A DNA stretch of 27,840 nucleotides from JBOHSA01 sp050732995 (GTDB lineage: Bacteria; Gemmatimonadota; Gemmatimonadetes; Gemmatimonadales; GWC2-71-9), in the NCBI GenBank assembly GCA_050732995.1, contig JBOHSA010000250.1, positions 1 to 27,840 of the forward strand, in the 5' to 3' direction. Positions within the stretch are counted from its first letter, which is position 1; each line of letters opens with the position of its first letter. Made by a program: the position numbers and the translations under genes. A model generated the notes under the pieces. That model did not search any database. It had not been told where the DNA came from and saw nothing but the letters and a program-made list of their open reading frames with translations. Positions 8,171-16,099 of this stretch are shown here, in pieces.

Positions 8171-10009
8171 TCATTCCACCGTTACGCTCTTCGCGAGATT
8201 CCGCGGCTGATCCACTTTGCAGCCGCGCCGCACCGCCACGTAGTACGCCAGGAGCTGGAGCGGCAGCGCCGTGAGCACCGGCGTCAGGAGGTCGAGCGTC
8301 TGCGGGATCTCGATCGAGTAGTCGGCGAGCCGGGCGACGCCGCTGTCACCCTCCGTCACCACGGCGATGACGCGACCGCCCCGGGCCTTCACCTCTTCGA
8401 CGTTGCTCACGACTTTCTGGTAGACGGCGTCCGTCGGCGCGATGAAGATCACCGGCATCAGGGCGTCGATCAGCGCGATCGGGCCGTGCTTCATCTCGGC
8501 CGCGGGATAGCCCTCGGCGTGGATGTAGGCGATCTCCTTCAGCTTGAGGGCGCCCTCCAGGGCGACGGGGAAGTTGTAGCCCCGGCCGAGGTACAGGGCG
8601 TTGGGCGCGCGGATCAGCTGCTCCGCGAGCTGCTCGACGGCCTCCGCCTTGGCCAACACCCGCTCCACCAGCTCGGGGAGCCGCGCGAGCGCCCGAACCA
8701 CGTCCCGCCCCTGCAGGATCGAGAGGGCGCGCAGCCGGCCCAGCTTGAGGGTGAGCAGCGCCAGTGCGGCGATCTGGCTAGTGAACGCCTTGGTGCTCGC
8801 GACTCCGATCTCCGGCCCCGCGTGCAGGTAGACGCCCCCGTCGACCTCGCGCGCGATCGTGCTCCCGACCACGTTGACGAGGCCCAGGGTCCGCGCGCCA
8901 CGCCGCTTGGCCTCCCGCAGGGCCGCGAGCGTGTCGGCCGTCTCGCCCGACTGCGAGATCCCCACGACCAGCGTCCGCTCGTCCACGATCGGGTTCCGGT
9001 ACCGGAACTCCGAGGCGTACTCGACTTCCGTGGGCACCCGCGCCAGCTCCTCGATCATGTACTCGCCGATCAGGGCGGCGTGCCAGGAGGTGCCGCACGC
9101 GGTGATCACGATCCGCTCCACCTGCAGCAGGTCCTCGTCGGTCAGGTTCAGACCCCCGAGCCGGACCGTGCCTTCCTCCTCCAGGAGGCGGCCGCGCAGG
9201 GTGTTCCGCAGGCTCTCCGGCTGCTCCAGGATCTCTTTGAGCATGAAGTGGGGGTGGCCGCCGCGCTCGATCGTGGCCAGATCCCAGTCCACCTGGGTGA
9301 CGGTCTTCGCCTTTTCGACCGCGTCCAGGTCGAGAATCCGGTACTCGCCCGGGCGCACGACCGCGAGCTCGCCGTCGTCGAGGTACACCACCGAGCGGGT
9401 GTGCGCCAGCACCGCGGAGGCGTCCGAGGCGACGAAGTGCTCGCCGCCGCCGTTCCCGATCGCGACCAGGAGCGGCGACCCGCGGCGCGCGGCGACGATC
9501 GTATCCGGCTCGCGGGAGGAGACCACGGCGATGCCGTAGGTGCCCTCGACCTGGTGCAGCGCCGCCGCCACGGCGTCCACCAGCGCCCCGCCCTTGGTAT
9601 AGCGGTCCTCGATCAGGTGCGACAGCACCTCCGTGTCGGTCTCGGAGCGGAAGACGTGCCCCCGCTGGGCCAGGGCGGTGCGCAGCACGCCGGCGTTTTC
9701 TATGATGCCGTTGTGGACCAGCGCGAGCGTGCCGCCGCAGTCGGTGTGGGGGTGGGCGTTGGTGGTGGTCGGCGCGCCGTGGGTCGCCCAGCGCGTGTGG
9801 GCCAACGCGGTGTGTCCCGCCGGCAGGGAAGCGCCGAGCTGCTTCTCCAGCGCGCTGATCTTGCCCGCCGCTTTGACCACTTCAATCCGCCCGTCCTCCA
9901 CGACGGCGAGGCCGGCAGAGTCATAGCCCCGGTACTCGAGCCGCTTCAGCCCCTCGAGCACGATCGCGGCCGCCGGCCGGGGGCCGGTGTAGCCTACGAT
10001 GCCGCACAT
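8171..10009 (-). CDS. glmS: Glutamine-fructose-6-phosphate aminotransferase (isomerizing)
   Basis: Makes glucosamine-6-phosphate from fructose-6-phosphate and glutamine, the entry to UDP-GlcNAc for peptidoglycan and LPS. 612 residues, normal length. The N-terminal glutaminase domain begins MCGIVGYTG, leaving Cys2 as nucleophile, with RGYDSAGLAV, HTRWATHG and NAHPH. Two SIS domains follow: ITACGTSWHAALIGEY with SQSGETADTLAAL, then YLGRGYNFPVALEGALKLKE. The C-terminus AKSVTVE is the classic ending. The ATG at 10007-10009 has a strong GAGGAGGGA ribosome site and overlaps the 3' end of glmM by 16 bases, indicating translational coupling. Confidence 0.97.
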   Translation of the reverse strand: MCGIVGYTGPRPAAAIVLEGLKRLEYRGYDSAGLAVVEDGRIEVVKAAGKISALEKQLGASLPAGHTALAHTRWATHGAPTTTNAHPHTDCGGTLALVHNGIIENAGVLRTALAQRGHVFRSETDTEVLSHLIEDRYTKGGALVDAVAAALHQVEGTYGIAVVSSREPDTIVAARRGSPLLVAIGNGGGEHFVASDASAVLAHTRSVVYLDDGELAVVRPGEYRILDLDAVEKAKTVTQVDWDLATIERGGHPHFMLKEILEQPESLRNTLRGRLLEEEGTVRLGGLNLTDEDLLQVERIVITACGTSWHAALIGEYMIEELARVPTEVEYASEFRYRNPIVDERTLVVGISQSGETADTLAALREAKRRGARTLGLVNVVGSTIAREVDGGVYLHAGPEIGVASTKAFTSQIAALALLTLKLGRLRALSILQGRDVVRALARLPELVERVLAKAEAVEQLAEQLIRAPNALYLGRGYNFPVALEGALKLKEIAYIHAEGYPAAEMKHGPIALIDALMPVIFIAPTDAVYQKVVSNVEEVKARGGRVIAVVTEGDSGVARLADYSIEIPQTLDLLTPVLTALPLQLLAYYVAVRRGCKVDQPRNLAKSVTVE

Positions 10010-11409
10010 AGTCGCCGTCCCTCCTCGATCAGTCGCTCGGCGGCGGCGGCGCTCGGCGCCTCCGCGATCAGCCGCACGATCGGCTCCGTGTTCGAGGGCC
10101 GTACGTGCAGCCAGCGGTCCGGCCAGGCCAGCCGCAGGCCATCCTGCAGGTCGGCGGTCGCTTCAGGAAAACGCCCCCGCAGGGCCGCATAGACGCCCGT
10201 CAGCTCCCGTTCCGCGTTTCGCGTTCCGCGTTCGACCTTCGACTTCACGATCGCGTAGCGCGGGGCCGCCGCCACGAGGTCGCTGACGCGCTGCCCGCTG
10301 CGCACCACGAGCTCCAGCGCCAGCGCGGCGGCCACGGGCGCGTCGCGGCCCACGTGCAGGGCGGGATACATCACGCCGCCGTTCCCTTCGCCCCCGATGG
10401 GCGCTCCGACGCTCACGATCTTGCGCGCCACGTGCACCTCCCCGACCGGCGTCCGCACCAGCTCGGCGCCGCACTCCCGCGCCGCGTCCTCCACGACCAG
10501 CGACGTCGAGAGGTTACAGACGACGGTCGGGCGGTCAGGCGGTCGGGCGGTCGCGGACCCCGTCCCACCGCCTGGCCGCCTGCCCGCCTGACCGCCCAGC
10601 ACCGCCCGTACCGCGAACGCCAGTGTGTAGTCCTCGCCGATCGGTCGGCCGGTCTCGTCCACGATCGCCAAGCGGTCGACGTCCGGGTCCACCGCGATCC
10701 CGACGTCGGCGCCGGTGCGCCGCACCAGCGCGGCGAGCTCGCCGAGGTGTTCCGGGACCGGCTCCGGCGCCCGAGGGAACCGGCCGTCGGTTTCCAGATT
10801 GATGCCCGTCACGCGACAGCCGAGGCGCTCGAGCAGCGCCCGCATGATGGGGCCGCCGGCGCCACGCACCGCGTCGAGCGCGACCGTGAACCCCCGCGCG
10901 CGAATCCGCGCCCCGTCGACCGCCGGGAGCCGGAGGACACGGTCGAGATGCCGCTCGATGGCCCCCTCGTCCGTCGTCACCCTCCCCGTCTTCCCCCGTC
11001 TTTCCCCGTCTTCCCCCGTCAGTCGCTGCACTCGGGCTCCCTCGGCGCCGTCGAGGAAGATCCCGTCGGGCCCGATGAACTTCAGCGCGTTCCACTCGAT
11101 GGGGTTGTGGCTCGCCGTCACGGCGATCCCGCCCCCGGCGCGGTGGTGCTCGACAGCCAGCTGGATGGTGGGCGTGGGGACGACCCCGACGGTGACGACG
11201 TCGCAACCGGCGGCGACCAGGCCGGCGACCGCGGCCGGCAGGAACTCGGCCCCCGACTGCCGCGAGTCGCGCCCGACGACGACGCGCGGCATCCGCTCTC
11301 GCGCCCAGCGCCCGAACGCCGCGGCGTACCGGGTGACGACATCCGGCGTGAGGTCCTTGCCGACGATCCCGCGGACGCCCGACACGCCGACCATGAGAGT
11401 CTCCGTCAT
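9994..11409 (-). CDS. glmM: Phosphoglucosamine mutase with repeat-encoded insertions
   Basis: Converts glucosamine-6-phosphate to glucosamine-1-phosphate, directly downstream of the GlmS reaction in the same operon. Alpha-D-phosphohexomutase signatures: VSGVRGIVG at the N-terminus, phosphoserine loop TASHNPIEW (Ser100), metal loop DPDVDR, sugar loop GGEGNGGV and phosphate loop RPSNTEP. 471 residues. Three stretches look inserted: GEDGERRGKTGR (near residue 130), an Arg/Gly/Pro-rich stretch after AVLGG (near residue 275), and ERGTRNAERE (near residue 395). Each is encoded by a short tandem repeat, and the frame is intact. A well-formed promoter lies just upstream with only six bases before the ATG. 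Phosphomannomutase activity is possible from sequence alone, but the glmS neighbour favours GlmM. Confidence 0.92.
   Translation of the reverse strand: MTETLMVGVSGVRGIVGKDLTPDVVTRYAAAFGRWARERMPRVVVGRDSRQSGAEFLPAAVAGLVAAGCDVVTVGVVPTPTIQLAVEHHRAGGGIAVTASHNPIEWNALKFIGPDGIFLDGAEGARVQRLTGEDGERRGKTGRVTTDEGAIERHLDRVLRLPAVDGARIRARGFTVALDAVRGAGGPIMRALLERLGCRVTGINLETDGRFPRAPEPVPEHLGELAALVRRTGADVGIAVDPDVDRLAIVDETGRPIGEDYTLAFAVRAVLGGQAGRRPGGGTGSATARPPDRPTVVCNLSTSLVVEDAARECGAELVRTPVGEVHVARKIVSVGAPIGGEGNGGVMYPALHVGRDAPVAAALALELVVRSGQRVSDLVAAAPRYAIVKSKVERGTRNAERELTGVYAALRGRFPEATADLQDGLRLAWPDRWLHVRPSNTEPIVRLIAEAPSAAAAERLIEEGRRLCAAS
10209..10235 (-). repeat. Heptamer tandem repeat inside glmM
   Basis: Plus-strand units GTTCCGC, GTTTCGC, GTTCCGC and GTTCGAC in a row; on the coding strand these are GCGGAAC-type heptamers encoding ERGTRNAERE. 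The same heptamer forms the inverted array at 20365-20461. Confidence 0.7.
10525..10600 (-). repeat. Inverted octamer tandem repeat inside glmM
   Basis: The left arm (10525-10556) is GGTCGGGC, GGTCAGGC, GGTCGGGC, GGTCGCGG. The right arm (10567-10598) is ACCGCCTG, GCCGCCTG, CCCGCCTG, ACCGCCCA. The arms are largely complementary around a 10-base loop, so the transcript could fold into a long hairpin. The whole element is translated in frame as a Gly/Arg/Pro-rich insert. Confidence 0.7.
10981..11020 (-). repeat. Exact four-unit decamer repeat inside glmM
   Basis: Four successive 10-base units on the plus strand: CCTCCCCGTC, TTCCCCCGTC, TTTCCCCGTC and TTCCCCCGTC. They encode the insert GEDGERRGKTGR in GlmM. 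The unit is the same as in the glmS-dtd gap. Confidence 0.8.
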
Positions 11410-11415
11410 GGCGGC

Positions 11416-11444
11416 AACGTAGAAAGGCGGGTCAGGTTTGTGAA
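11416..11444 (-). promoter_or_regulatory. Promoter of the glmM-glmS-dtd-maf run
   Basis: On the minus strand, TTCACA (11439-11444, five of six matches to TTGACA) is followed after exactly 17 bases by TACGTT (11416-11421), and the glmM ATG comes six bases later. Transcription would start at or next to the ATG, giving a leaderless or nearly leaderless message. The -35 box lies inside the last codons of the response regulator gene. Confidence 0.6.
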
Positions 11445-12514
11445 GCCTCGGCCGCAGCGGGCAGACGGACGGCCCGGTACGGGGGCGTCGGAATCGGCAG
11501 GGCGACGAGCTCGGGGAACGCGCGGAAGAACGCCTCGACAGCCTCGCCGGCGAACTGGACGCCGCGGCCCTCGCGCAGCTCCTGCAGGGCCCGATCCACG
11601 GACAGCGACGGCCGGTAGGGCCGGACGCTGGTCATCGCGTCGAATGCGTCGGCGACCGCGACCACCTGCACCTCCGGGGGGATGGCCTTGCCCTTGAGGC
11701 CGTCGGGCAGGCCGCGGCCGTCGATGCGCTCGTGGTGGGACCGGACGATGGCGATGATGAGCGGCTGGTCCCGGAGCAGGGGCCCGAGGATGCGCGCGCC
11801 GATCAGGGGGTGCTCCATGATGTGCCGGTATTCGGCGTCGGTCAGCCGCTCGGCCTTGTGCAGCACCTCCTCGCTGACTCCGATCTTGCCGATGTCGTGC
11901 AGGTGCCCGCCCAAGGCGATCGTGTCGACAGTCCCGTCCGGGAAGCCGAGCTCCCGGCCGATGCCGACGGCGTACTCGGCGACGCGGAGGGAGTGGCCCT
12001 TCAGGTAGGCGTCCTTGGCTTCGAGCGCCTGCGCCAGCGCCTGGACGCTGCCCAGGAACAGCTCCTCGATGCGGCGCGCCTGCGCCTGGACCCGCCGCTC
12101 CAACTCGGTTTGGTAGCTGCGGTTCTCGAGGATGAGGCGGCGCTTGTCCAGCGCCTGCTGCACGCGGGCCCGGACTTCGTCGAGGTGGAACGGCTTGGCC
12201 ACGTAGTCCAGCGCGCCCATGTGCAGGCACGCGACCGCGCTTTCCACCTCGGCCACGGCCGTCACCACGATCACGCCCGTATCCGGCCAGCGTGTCGAGA
12301 TCTCCCGCAGCAGCGCGACCCCATCCATCTGCGGCATCCGGAGGTCGGAAATGACCAGCGCGACGGGCCCGCGTTGCAGCACCTCCAACGCCTCCACCCC
12401 GGACGCGGCTTCCGCGCAGGCATAGCCGTCGCCCTCGAGCAGACGGACGAGCACCCGGCGCAGACGGGGCTCGTCGTCCACGACCAGGAGACGCGTCGAG
12501 TTGGACTCGGGCAT
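11432..12514 (-). CDS. Response regulator with HD-GYP-type phosphodiesterase domain
   Basis: Two-component regulator predicted to degrade cyclic di-GMP. The receiver domain (1-120) has acidic residues D13/D14, phosphoacceptor Asp57 in ISDLRMP, Thr85 and Lys107. A helical linker (about 125-165) leads to the HD domain with GHSLRVAEYA, metal ligands His206-Asp207 in GHLHDIGKIG, and HHERIDGRGLPDG (260-272). The family signature has Tyr at the position of Leu269 (GYP becomes GLP), so activity could be altered, though all His/Asp metal ligands appear present. 360 residues. No histidine kinase is adjacent. It diverges from the PLP-enzyme gene across 56 bases containing two overlapping promoters, and sits 22 bases upstream of glmM. 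Confidence 0.9.
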   Translation of the reverse strand: MPESNSTRLLVVDDEPRLRRVLVRLLEGDGYACAEAASGVEALEVLQRGPVALVISDLRMPQMDGVALLREISTRWPDTGVIVVTAVAEVESAVACLHMGALDYVAKPFHLDEVRARVQQALDKRRLILENRSYQTELERRVQAQARRIEELFLGSVQALAQALEAKDAYLKGHSLRVAEYAVGIGRELGFPDGTVDTIALGGHLHDIGKIGVSEEVLHKAERLTDAEYRHIMEHPLIGARILGPLLRDQPLIIAIVRSHHERIDGRGLPDGLKGKAIPPEVQVVAVADAFDAMTSVRPYRPSLSVDRALQELREGRGVQFAGEAVEAFFRAFPELVALPIPTPPYRAVRLPAAAEASQT

Positions 12515-12521
12515 CGGGGCT

Positions 12522-12550
12522 AACGTATCCGTCGCTTGCTCGGCGCGGAA
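12522..12550 (-). promoter_or_regulatory. Candidate leaderless promoter of the response regulator
   Basis: Minus strand TACGTT (12522-12527) lies seven bases before the ATG. A weak -35-like TTCCGC (12545-12550) is 17 bases upstream. The element mirrors the TACGTT of the diverging gene, and the two promoters overlap face to face. Confidence 0.45.
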
Positions 12551-12564
12551 GGCACCCTTACGTT
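12536..12564 (+). promoter_or_regulatory. Candidate leaderless promoter of the PLP-enzyme gene
   Basis: TTGCTC (12536-12541), a 17-base spacer and TACGTT (12559-12564), with ATG six bases later at 12571. No Shine-Dalgarno sequence fits in the remaining space, so translation would be leaderless. Confidence 0.5.
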
Positions 12565-12570
12565 CCGGCC

Positions 12571-13740
12571 ATGACCAGGGCCTTCGACCAGGACCTCACC
12601 CGGCGCTTCGGAACCCGGGCCGTGCACGCGGGGCAGGTCCCCGACCCCCTGGCCGGCGCCGTCATGACGCCCATCTACCAGACCTCGACCTACATTCAGG
12701 AGGGTCTGGGGCGGCACAAGGGCTTCGAGTACGCGCGGACCCGGAACCCGACGCGCGAGGTGCTGGAGCGCAACGTGGCGGCGCTCGAGGGGGCGCGCCA
12801 CGGCTTCGCCTTCAGCTCGGGGCTCGCCGCGCTCGACGCCGTCATGAAGCTCCTCTCGGCCGGCGACCACGTCGTGAGCGGCGAGAACGTGTACGGCGGC
12901 ACCCACCGCCAGATGACGCACATCTGGGCGCGGCTCGGGCTCGCGTTCACGTTCGTGGACGGCGGCGATACCGCGCAGATCGCGGGGGCCGTGACCCCAG
13001 CGACCAAGCTCGTGTACGCGGAGACGCCCACCAACCCCATGATGCGGCTGTGCGACCTCGCGGCCACGGGCGAGATCGCCCGGCGCGCCCAGGCCCTGTT
13101 CGTCGTGGACAACACCTTCGCGACGCCGTTCTTCCAGCGCCCCATCGAGTTCGGGGCCGACATCGTGCTGCATTCGACCACCAAGTACTTGAATGGCCAC
13201 AGCGACATGGTGGGGGGGATCCTCCTCGCGCAGCGGGACGACCTCGCCGAGCGGCTCGCCTTCATCCAGAACTCGTCCGGCGCCGTGCCCGGGCCCTTCG
13301 ACTGTTGGCTCGCGGTGCGCGGGACCAAGACGCTCGCCCTGCGCATGCGCCAGCACGACGCGAACGGATGCCGCATCGCCGAGTGGCTGTCGCACCACCC
13401 GCGGGTGCGGCGGGTGTACTACCCCGGGCTGCCGTCCCACCCGCAGCACGCGCTGGCCGCTCGCCAGATGACGGGCTTCGGCGGGATGATCAGCCTCGAG
13501 CTGGGCGACGTGGCGTTCGCCCGGCGCTTCGTGGAGCGGACCCGGATCTTCGCGCTCGGGGAATCGCTCGGCGGCGTGGAGAGCCTCGTCGGCCACCCCG
13601 CCTCGATGACCCACGCCAGCGTCCCGCCGGCGATGCGGCAGGCCATGGGGCTCACCGACAGCCTCGTCCGCCTCTCGGTCGGCATCGAGGACGTCGAGGA
13701 TCTCATCGCGGATCTCGACCAGGCGCTGGCGGACGACTGA
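12571..13740 (+). CDS. Cystathionine gamma-synthase/lyase-family PLP enzyme
   Basis: Pyridoxal-phosphate enzyme of the Cys/Met metabolism family, cytoplasmic, acting on homoserine esters or cystathionine. 389 residues, typical length. Features are FGTRAVHAGQ and PIYQTSTY near the N-terminus, YARTRNPTRE, the cofactor loop SSGLAALDAV, VYGGTHRQ, VDNTFATPF and the Schiff-base lysine Lys205 in HSTTKYLNGHSD. The C-terminal SLGGVESLVGHPASMTHASV is characteristic. Sequence alone does not separate MetB-type synthase from gamma-lyase or O-acylhomoserine sulfhydrylase, so no symbol is given. It begins a plus-strand run with the M48 protease, purD and mutM, and has its own putative leaderless promoter. 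Confidence 0.9.
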   Translation: MTRAFDQDLTRRFGTRAVHAGQVPDPLAGAVMTPIYQTSTYIQEGLGRHKGFEYARTRNPTREVLERNVAALEGARHGFAFSSGLAALDAVMKLLSAGDHVVSGENVYGGTHRQMTHIWARLGLAFTFVDGGDTAQIAGAVTPATKLVYAETPTNPMMRLCDLAATGEIARRAQALFVVDNTFATPFFQRPIEFGADIVLHSTTKYLNGHSDMVGGILLAQRDDLAERLAFIQNSSGAVPGPFDCWLAVRGTKTLALRMRQHDANGCRIAEWLSHHPRVRRVYYPGLPSHPQHALAARQMTGFGGMISLELGDVAFARRFVERTRIFALGESLGGVESLVGHPASMTHASVPPAMRQAMGLTDSLVRLSVGIEDVEDLIADLDQALADD

Positions 13741-13778
13741 CCGCCACCGAAACCCGGCTCACGCCCGGACGTAGAGAG

Positions 13779-13805
13779 ATGAATACTCGCAGGAGACTGC
13801 CATGA
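13779..13805 (+). CDS. Possible eight-codon leader ORF before the M48 gene
   Basis: ATG at 13779 encodes MNTRRRLP and stops at TGA 13803-13805, overlapping the M48 start codon as ATGA. A GAGAG precedes it, and the AGGAG of the downstream gene lies within it. It could couple translation, but such a short frame may be chance. Confidence 0.2.
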   Translation: MNTRRRLP

Positions 13806-14800
13806 CTGAAGGCACCGGACTCCCGGCCCAGCGCCCCCGCCAGATCCTCCCCCAGATCGCGCCCGTCGCCTGGGAGCACCCCGCCGACCGCGCCGCGCTC
13901 CAGGCGCTCCGGGCGGTGCCCGGCTTCGACGAGCTGCTCAAGAAGATCTACGGTTTCTTCGGCGAGCGCGGCATCCGGATCCTGTTCCAGGCCGATGCCG
14001 TGCGCGTGGGCCCGAAACAGTTCCCCCAGCTGAACGCACTGTACACCGAGGTGCTCACGACGCTCGACTGGCCGGACCGCCCCGAGCTGTTCGTGTCGCA
14101 GACACCGATCGCCAACGCCGGCGCTTTCGGCATGGATCGGCCCTTCATCGTCATCAACTCCGGCGCCCGCACGATCCTGGACGACGACGAGATGCGCGCC
14201 CTGCTCGGCCACGAGCTCGGGCACGTCATGAGCGGCCACGCCCTCTACAAGACGATGCTCTGGATCCTGCTCAACGTGAGCCTGTCAGCCCTGCCCTTCC
14301 TCGCCGGGATGGCGATCCTGCCGATCCAGATCGCGCTGCTCGAATGGTACCGCAAGAGCGAGCTGTCGAGCGACCGGGCGGGGCTCCTGGCGACGCAGGA
14401 CGCGATCGCCTCGCTCCGCATGCACCTCAAGTTCGCCGGCGGCGGCGACCTCAAGGAGATGGACCTCGACACCTTCCTCGTCCAGGCGAAGGAATTCGAG
14501 GAGACCGGCGGCGCGATCGATCGGATCTTCAAGATCCTCGGGGTGCTCGGCCGGACCCATCCGTTCAACACCGTGCGGGCCGCCGAGCTACAGCGCTGGA
14601 TCGAGGCGGGCCATTACGACCGGATCCTGCGGGGCGAGTATTCCAAGCGCGGCCCGGAAGCCGAGCAGCGGCCGATCGACAAGGACATCGACGAAGCGCG
14701 CGACTACTACATGAAGGAAGCCAAAGCGGTCGTGGACGACGTGGTGGACTCCGCGCGGCGCGCGGCCCAGGCCTTCACGGACGCCTTCAAGAAGAAATAG
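13802..14800 (+). CDS. M48-family zinc metallopeptidase
   Basis: Membrane-associated zinc protease related to HtpX/Ste24-like enzymes. 332 residues. The zinc motif HELGH (His137, Glu138, His141) is followed by a hydrophobic stretch (about residues 148-180) that probably forms one or two membrane segments. The third ligand candidate is Glu187 in SELSSDRAG, the usual downstream acidic motif. The C-terminus is charged and Lys-rich (AFKKK ending). The ATG at 13802 has a good AGGAG site six bases upstream. No signal peptide is visible, so the active site is probably cytoplasmic or at the membrane face. The substrate is unknown. The purD start follows immediately after the stop codon, indicating one operon. 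Confidence 0.9.
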   Translation: MTEGTGLPAQRPRQILPQIAPVAWEHPADRAALQALRAVPGFDELLKKIYGFFGERGIRILFQADAVRVGPKQFPQLNALYTEVLTTLDWPDRPELFVSQTPIANAGAFGMDRPFIVINSGARTILDDDEMRALLGHELGHVMSGHALYKTMLWILLNVSLSALPFLAGMAILPIQIALLEWYRKSELSSDRAGLLATQDAIASLRMHLKFAGGGDLKEMDLDTFLVQAKEFEETGGAIDRIFKILGVLGRTHPFNTVRAAELQRWIEAGHYDRILRGEYSKRGPEAEQRPIDKDIDEARDYYMKEAKAVVDDVVDSARRAAQAFTDAFKKK

Positions 14801-16099
14801 GTGCGGATTCTGGTCGTCGGCGGAGGGGGGCGCGAGCATGCCCTGTGCTGGGCGTTGCACCGCGACACTCCGCCCCCCGACGCGACCCTTTTCGCCGCTC
14901 CGGGGAATCCCGGCACCGCCCAGTTCGCCACCAACCTCAAAATCCCCGCGACCGCCGTGGACGACCTCGTCCGGGCGGTGGCCGAGCAGCGCATCAACCT
15001 GACGATCGTCGGTCCGGAGGCACCGCTCGCCGCGGGCCTCGCCGACCGGCTCCGGGCCACCGGCCGGGCCGTGTTCGGCCCGGGGGCCGCCGCCGCCCGG
15101 CTCGAGTCGTCGAAAGCGTTCGCCAAGGAGATCCTGGCGCGCGCCCACGTCCCGACGGCCCGGAGCCGCGCCTTCACCGACTTGACCGAAGCGCTCACCT
15201 ACATCGGGGACCACGCCGAGCCGCTGGTGGTCAAGGCGTCGGGCCTCGCGGCGGGCAAGGGCGCCATCGTGTGTCCGACCCGCGGGGCGGCCGCCGCCGC
15301 CGCCCGCGCCATGCTCGCCGACGGCACGCTCGGCGACGCCGGACGCGAGATCGTCGTCGAGGAACACCTCGACGGGGAAGAGTTGTCGGTCCTGGGGCTC
15401 ACCGACGGCGAGCGGGTCGTGCTGCTCCCGGCCGCCCAGGATCACAAACGGCTGGGCGAGGGCGACACGGGGCCGAATACGGGCGGGATGGGCGCGTACG
15501 CGCCCGTCAGCCTCGCGTCCCCCGCCCTGCTCGAGCGCGTGCGGCGGGACGTGTTCGAGCCCACGCTGCGGGAGATGATCGCGCTCGGCACCCCCTACCA
15601 GGGCGTCCTGTACGCCGGTCTGATGCTGGCTGCCGACGGCACGCCGTACGTCCTCGAGTTCAACTGCCGGCTCGGCGACCCCGAGGCTCAGGTGGTGCTC
15701 CCGGTCCTGCCCCACGGGGCCACGGCCCACCTCGCCGACATCGCCTTCGGGCGCTGGAAGCCCGACGAGCCGTTGCTGCCAGCGGTCCGGGCCGCCGTGA
15801 CGACCGTGCTCGCCGCGCCCGGGTACCCGGAAAAGCCGGATATCGGCGCCGCGATCCGCCTGCCGCCCCCCGACGCCTGGGACGCCGACACGCTCGTGTT
15901 TCATGCCGGGACGTTGCGCGGTCCGGATGGCACCCTCCGCGTCAGCGGCGGGCGGGTGCTGAGCGTCACAGGTCTCGGGGCGACGGTCCCGGAGGCTGCC
16001 CAGCGGAGCGCCCAGGCGTGCGCCCGGGTCTCCTTTCAGGGAATGACCTACCGGCGCGACATCGGGTGGCGCGAGATCAGGCGTGCCGGAGCTGCCTGA
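14801..16099 (+). CDS. purD: Phosphoribosylamine-glycine ligase (GAR synthetase)
   Basis: Second step of purine synthesis: ATP-dependent joining of glycine to phosphoribosylamine. 432 residues, typical length. The N-domain starts RILVVGGGGREHALCWAL. The ATP-grasp domain has SKAFAKEIL, PLVVKASGLAAGKGAIV, GPNTGGMGAYAP and the metal-binding EFNCRLGDPEAQVVLP. The C-terminal domain ends near FQGMTYRRDIGWRE. The GTG at 14801 directly abuts the stop of the M48 gene, and the 3' end overlaps mutM by 17 bases, so translation is probably coupled in both directions. No other purine gene is nearby. Confidence 0.96.
   Translation: MRILVVGGGGREHALCWALHRDTPPPDATLFAAPGNPGTAQFATNLKIPATAVDDLVRAVAEQRINLTIVGPEAPLAAGLADRLRATGRAVFGPGAAAARLESSKAFAKEILARAHVPTARSRAFTDLTEALTYIGDHAEPLVVKASGLAAGKGAIVCPTRGAAAAAARAMLADGTLGDAGREIVVEEHLDGEELSVLGLTDGERVVLLPAAQDHKRLGEGDTGPNTGGMGAYAPVSLASPALLERVRRDVFEPTLREMIALGTPYQGVLYAGLMLAADGTPYVLEFNCRLGDPEAQVVLPVLPHGATAHLADIAFGRWKPDEPLLPAVRAAVTTVLAAPGYPEKPDIGAAIRLPPPDAWDADTLVFHAGTLRGPDGTLRVSGGRVLSVTGLGATVPEAAQRSAQACARVSFQGMTYRRDIGWREIRRAGAA

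Noticed and set aside
7883..10192. 769-codon plus-strand open frame opposite dtd and glmS
   Set aside because: Shadow of two well-recognised genes; no family features.
9994..11409. glmM as a pseudogene because of the low-complexity inserts
   Set aside because: The frame is continuous and the serine loop, metal loop, sugar loop and phosphate loop are all intact.
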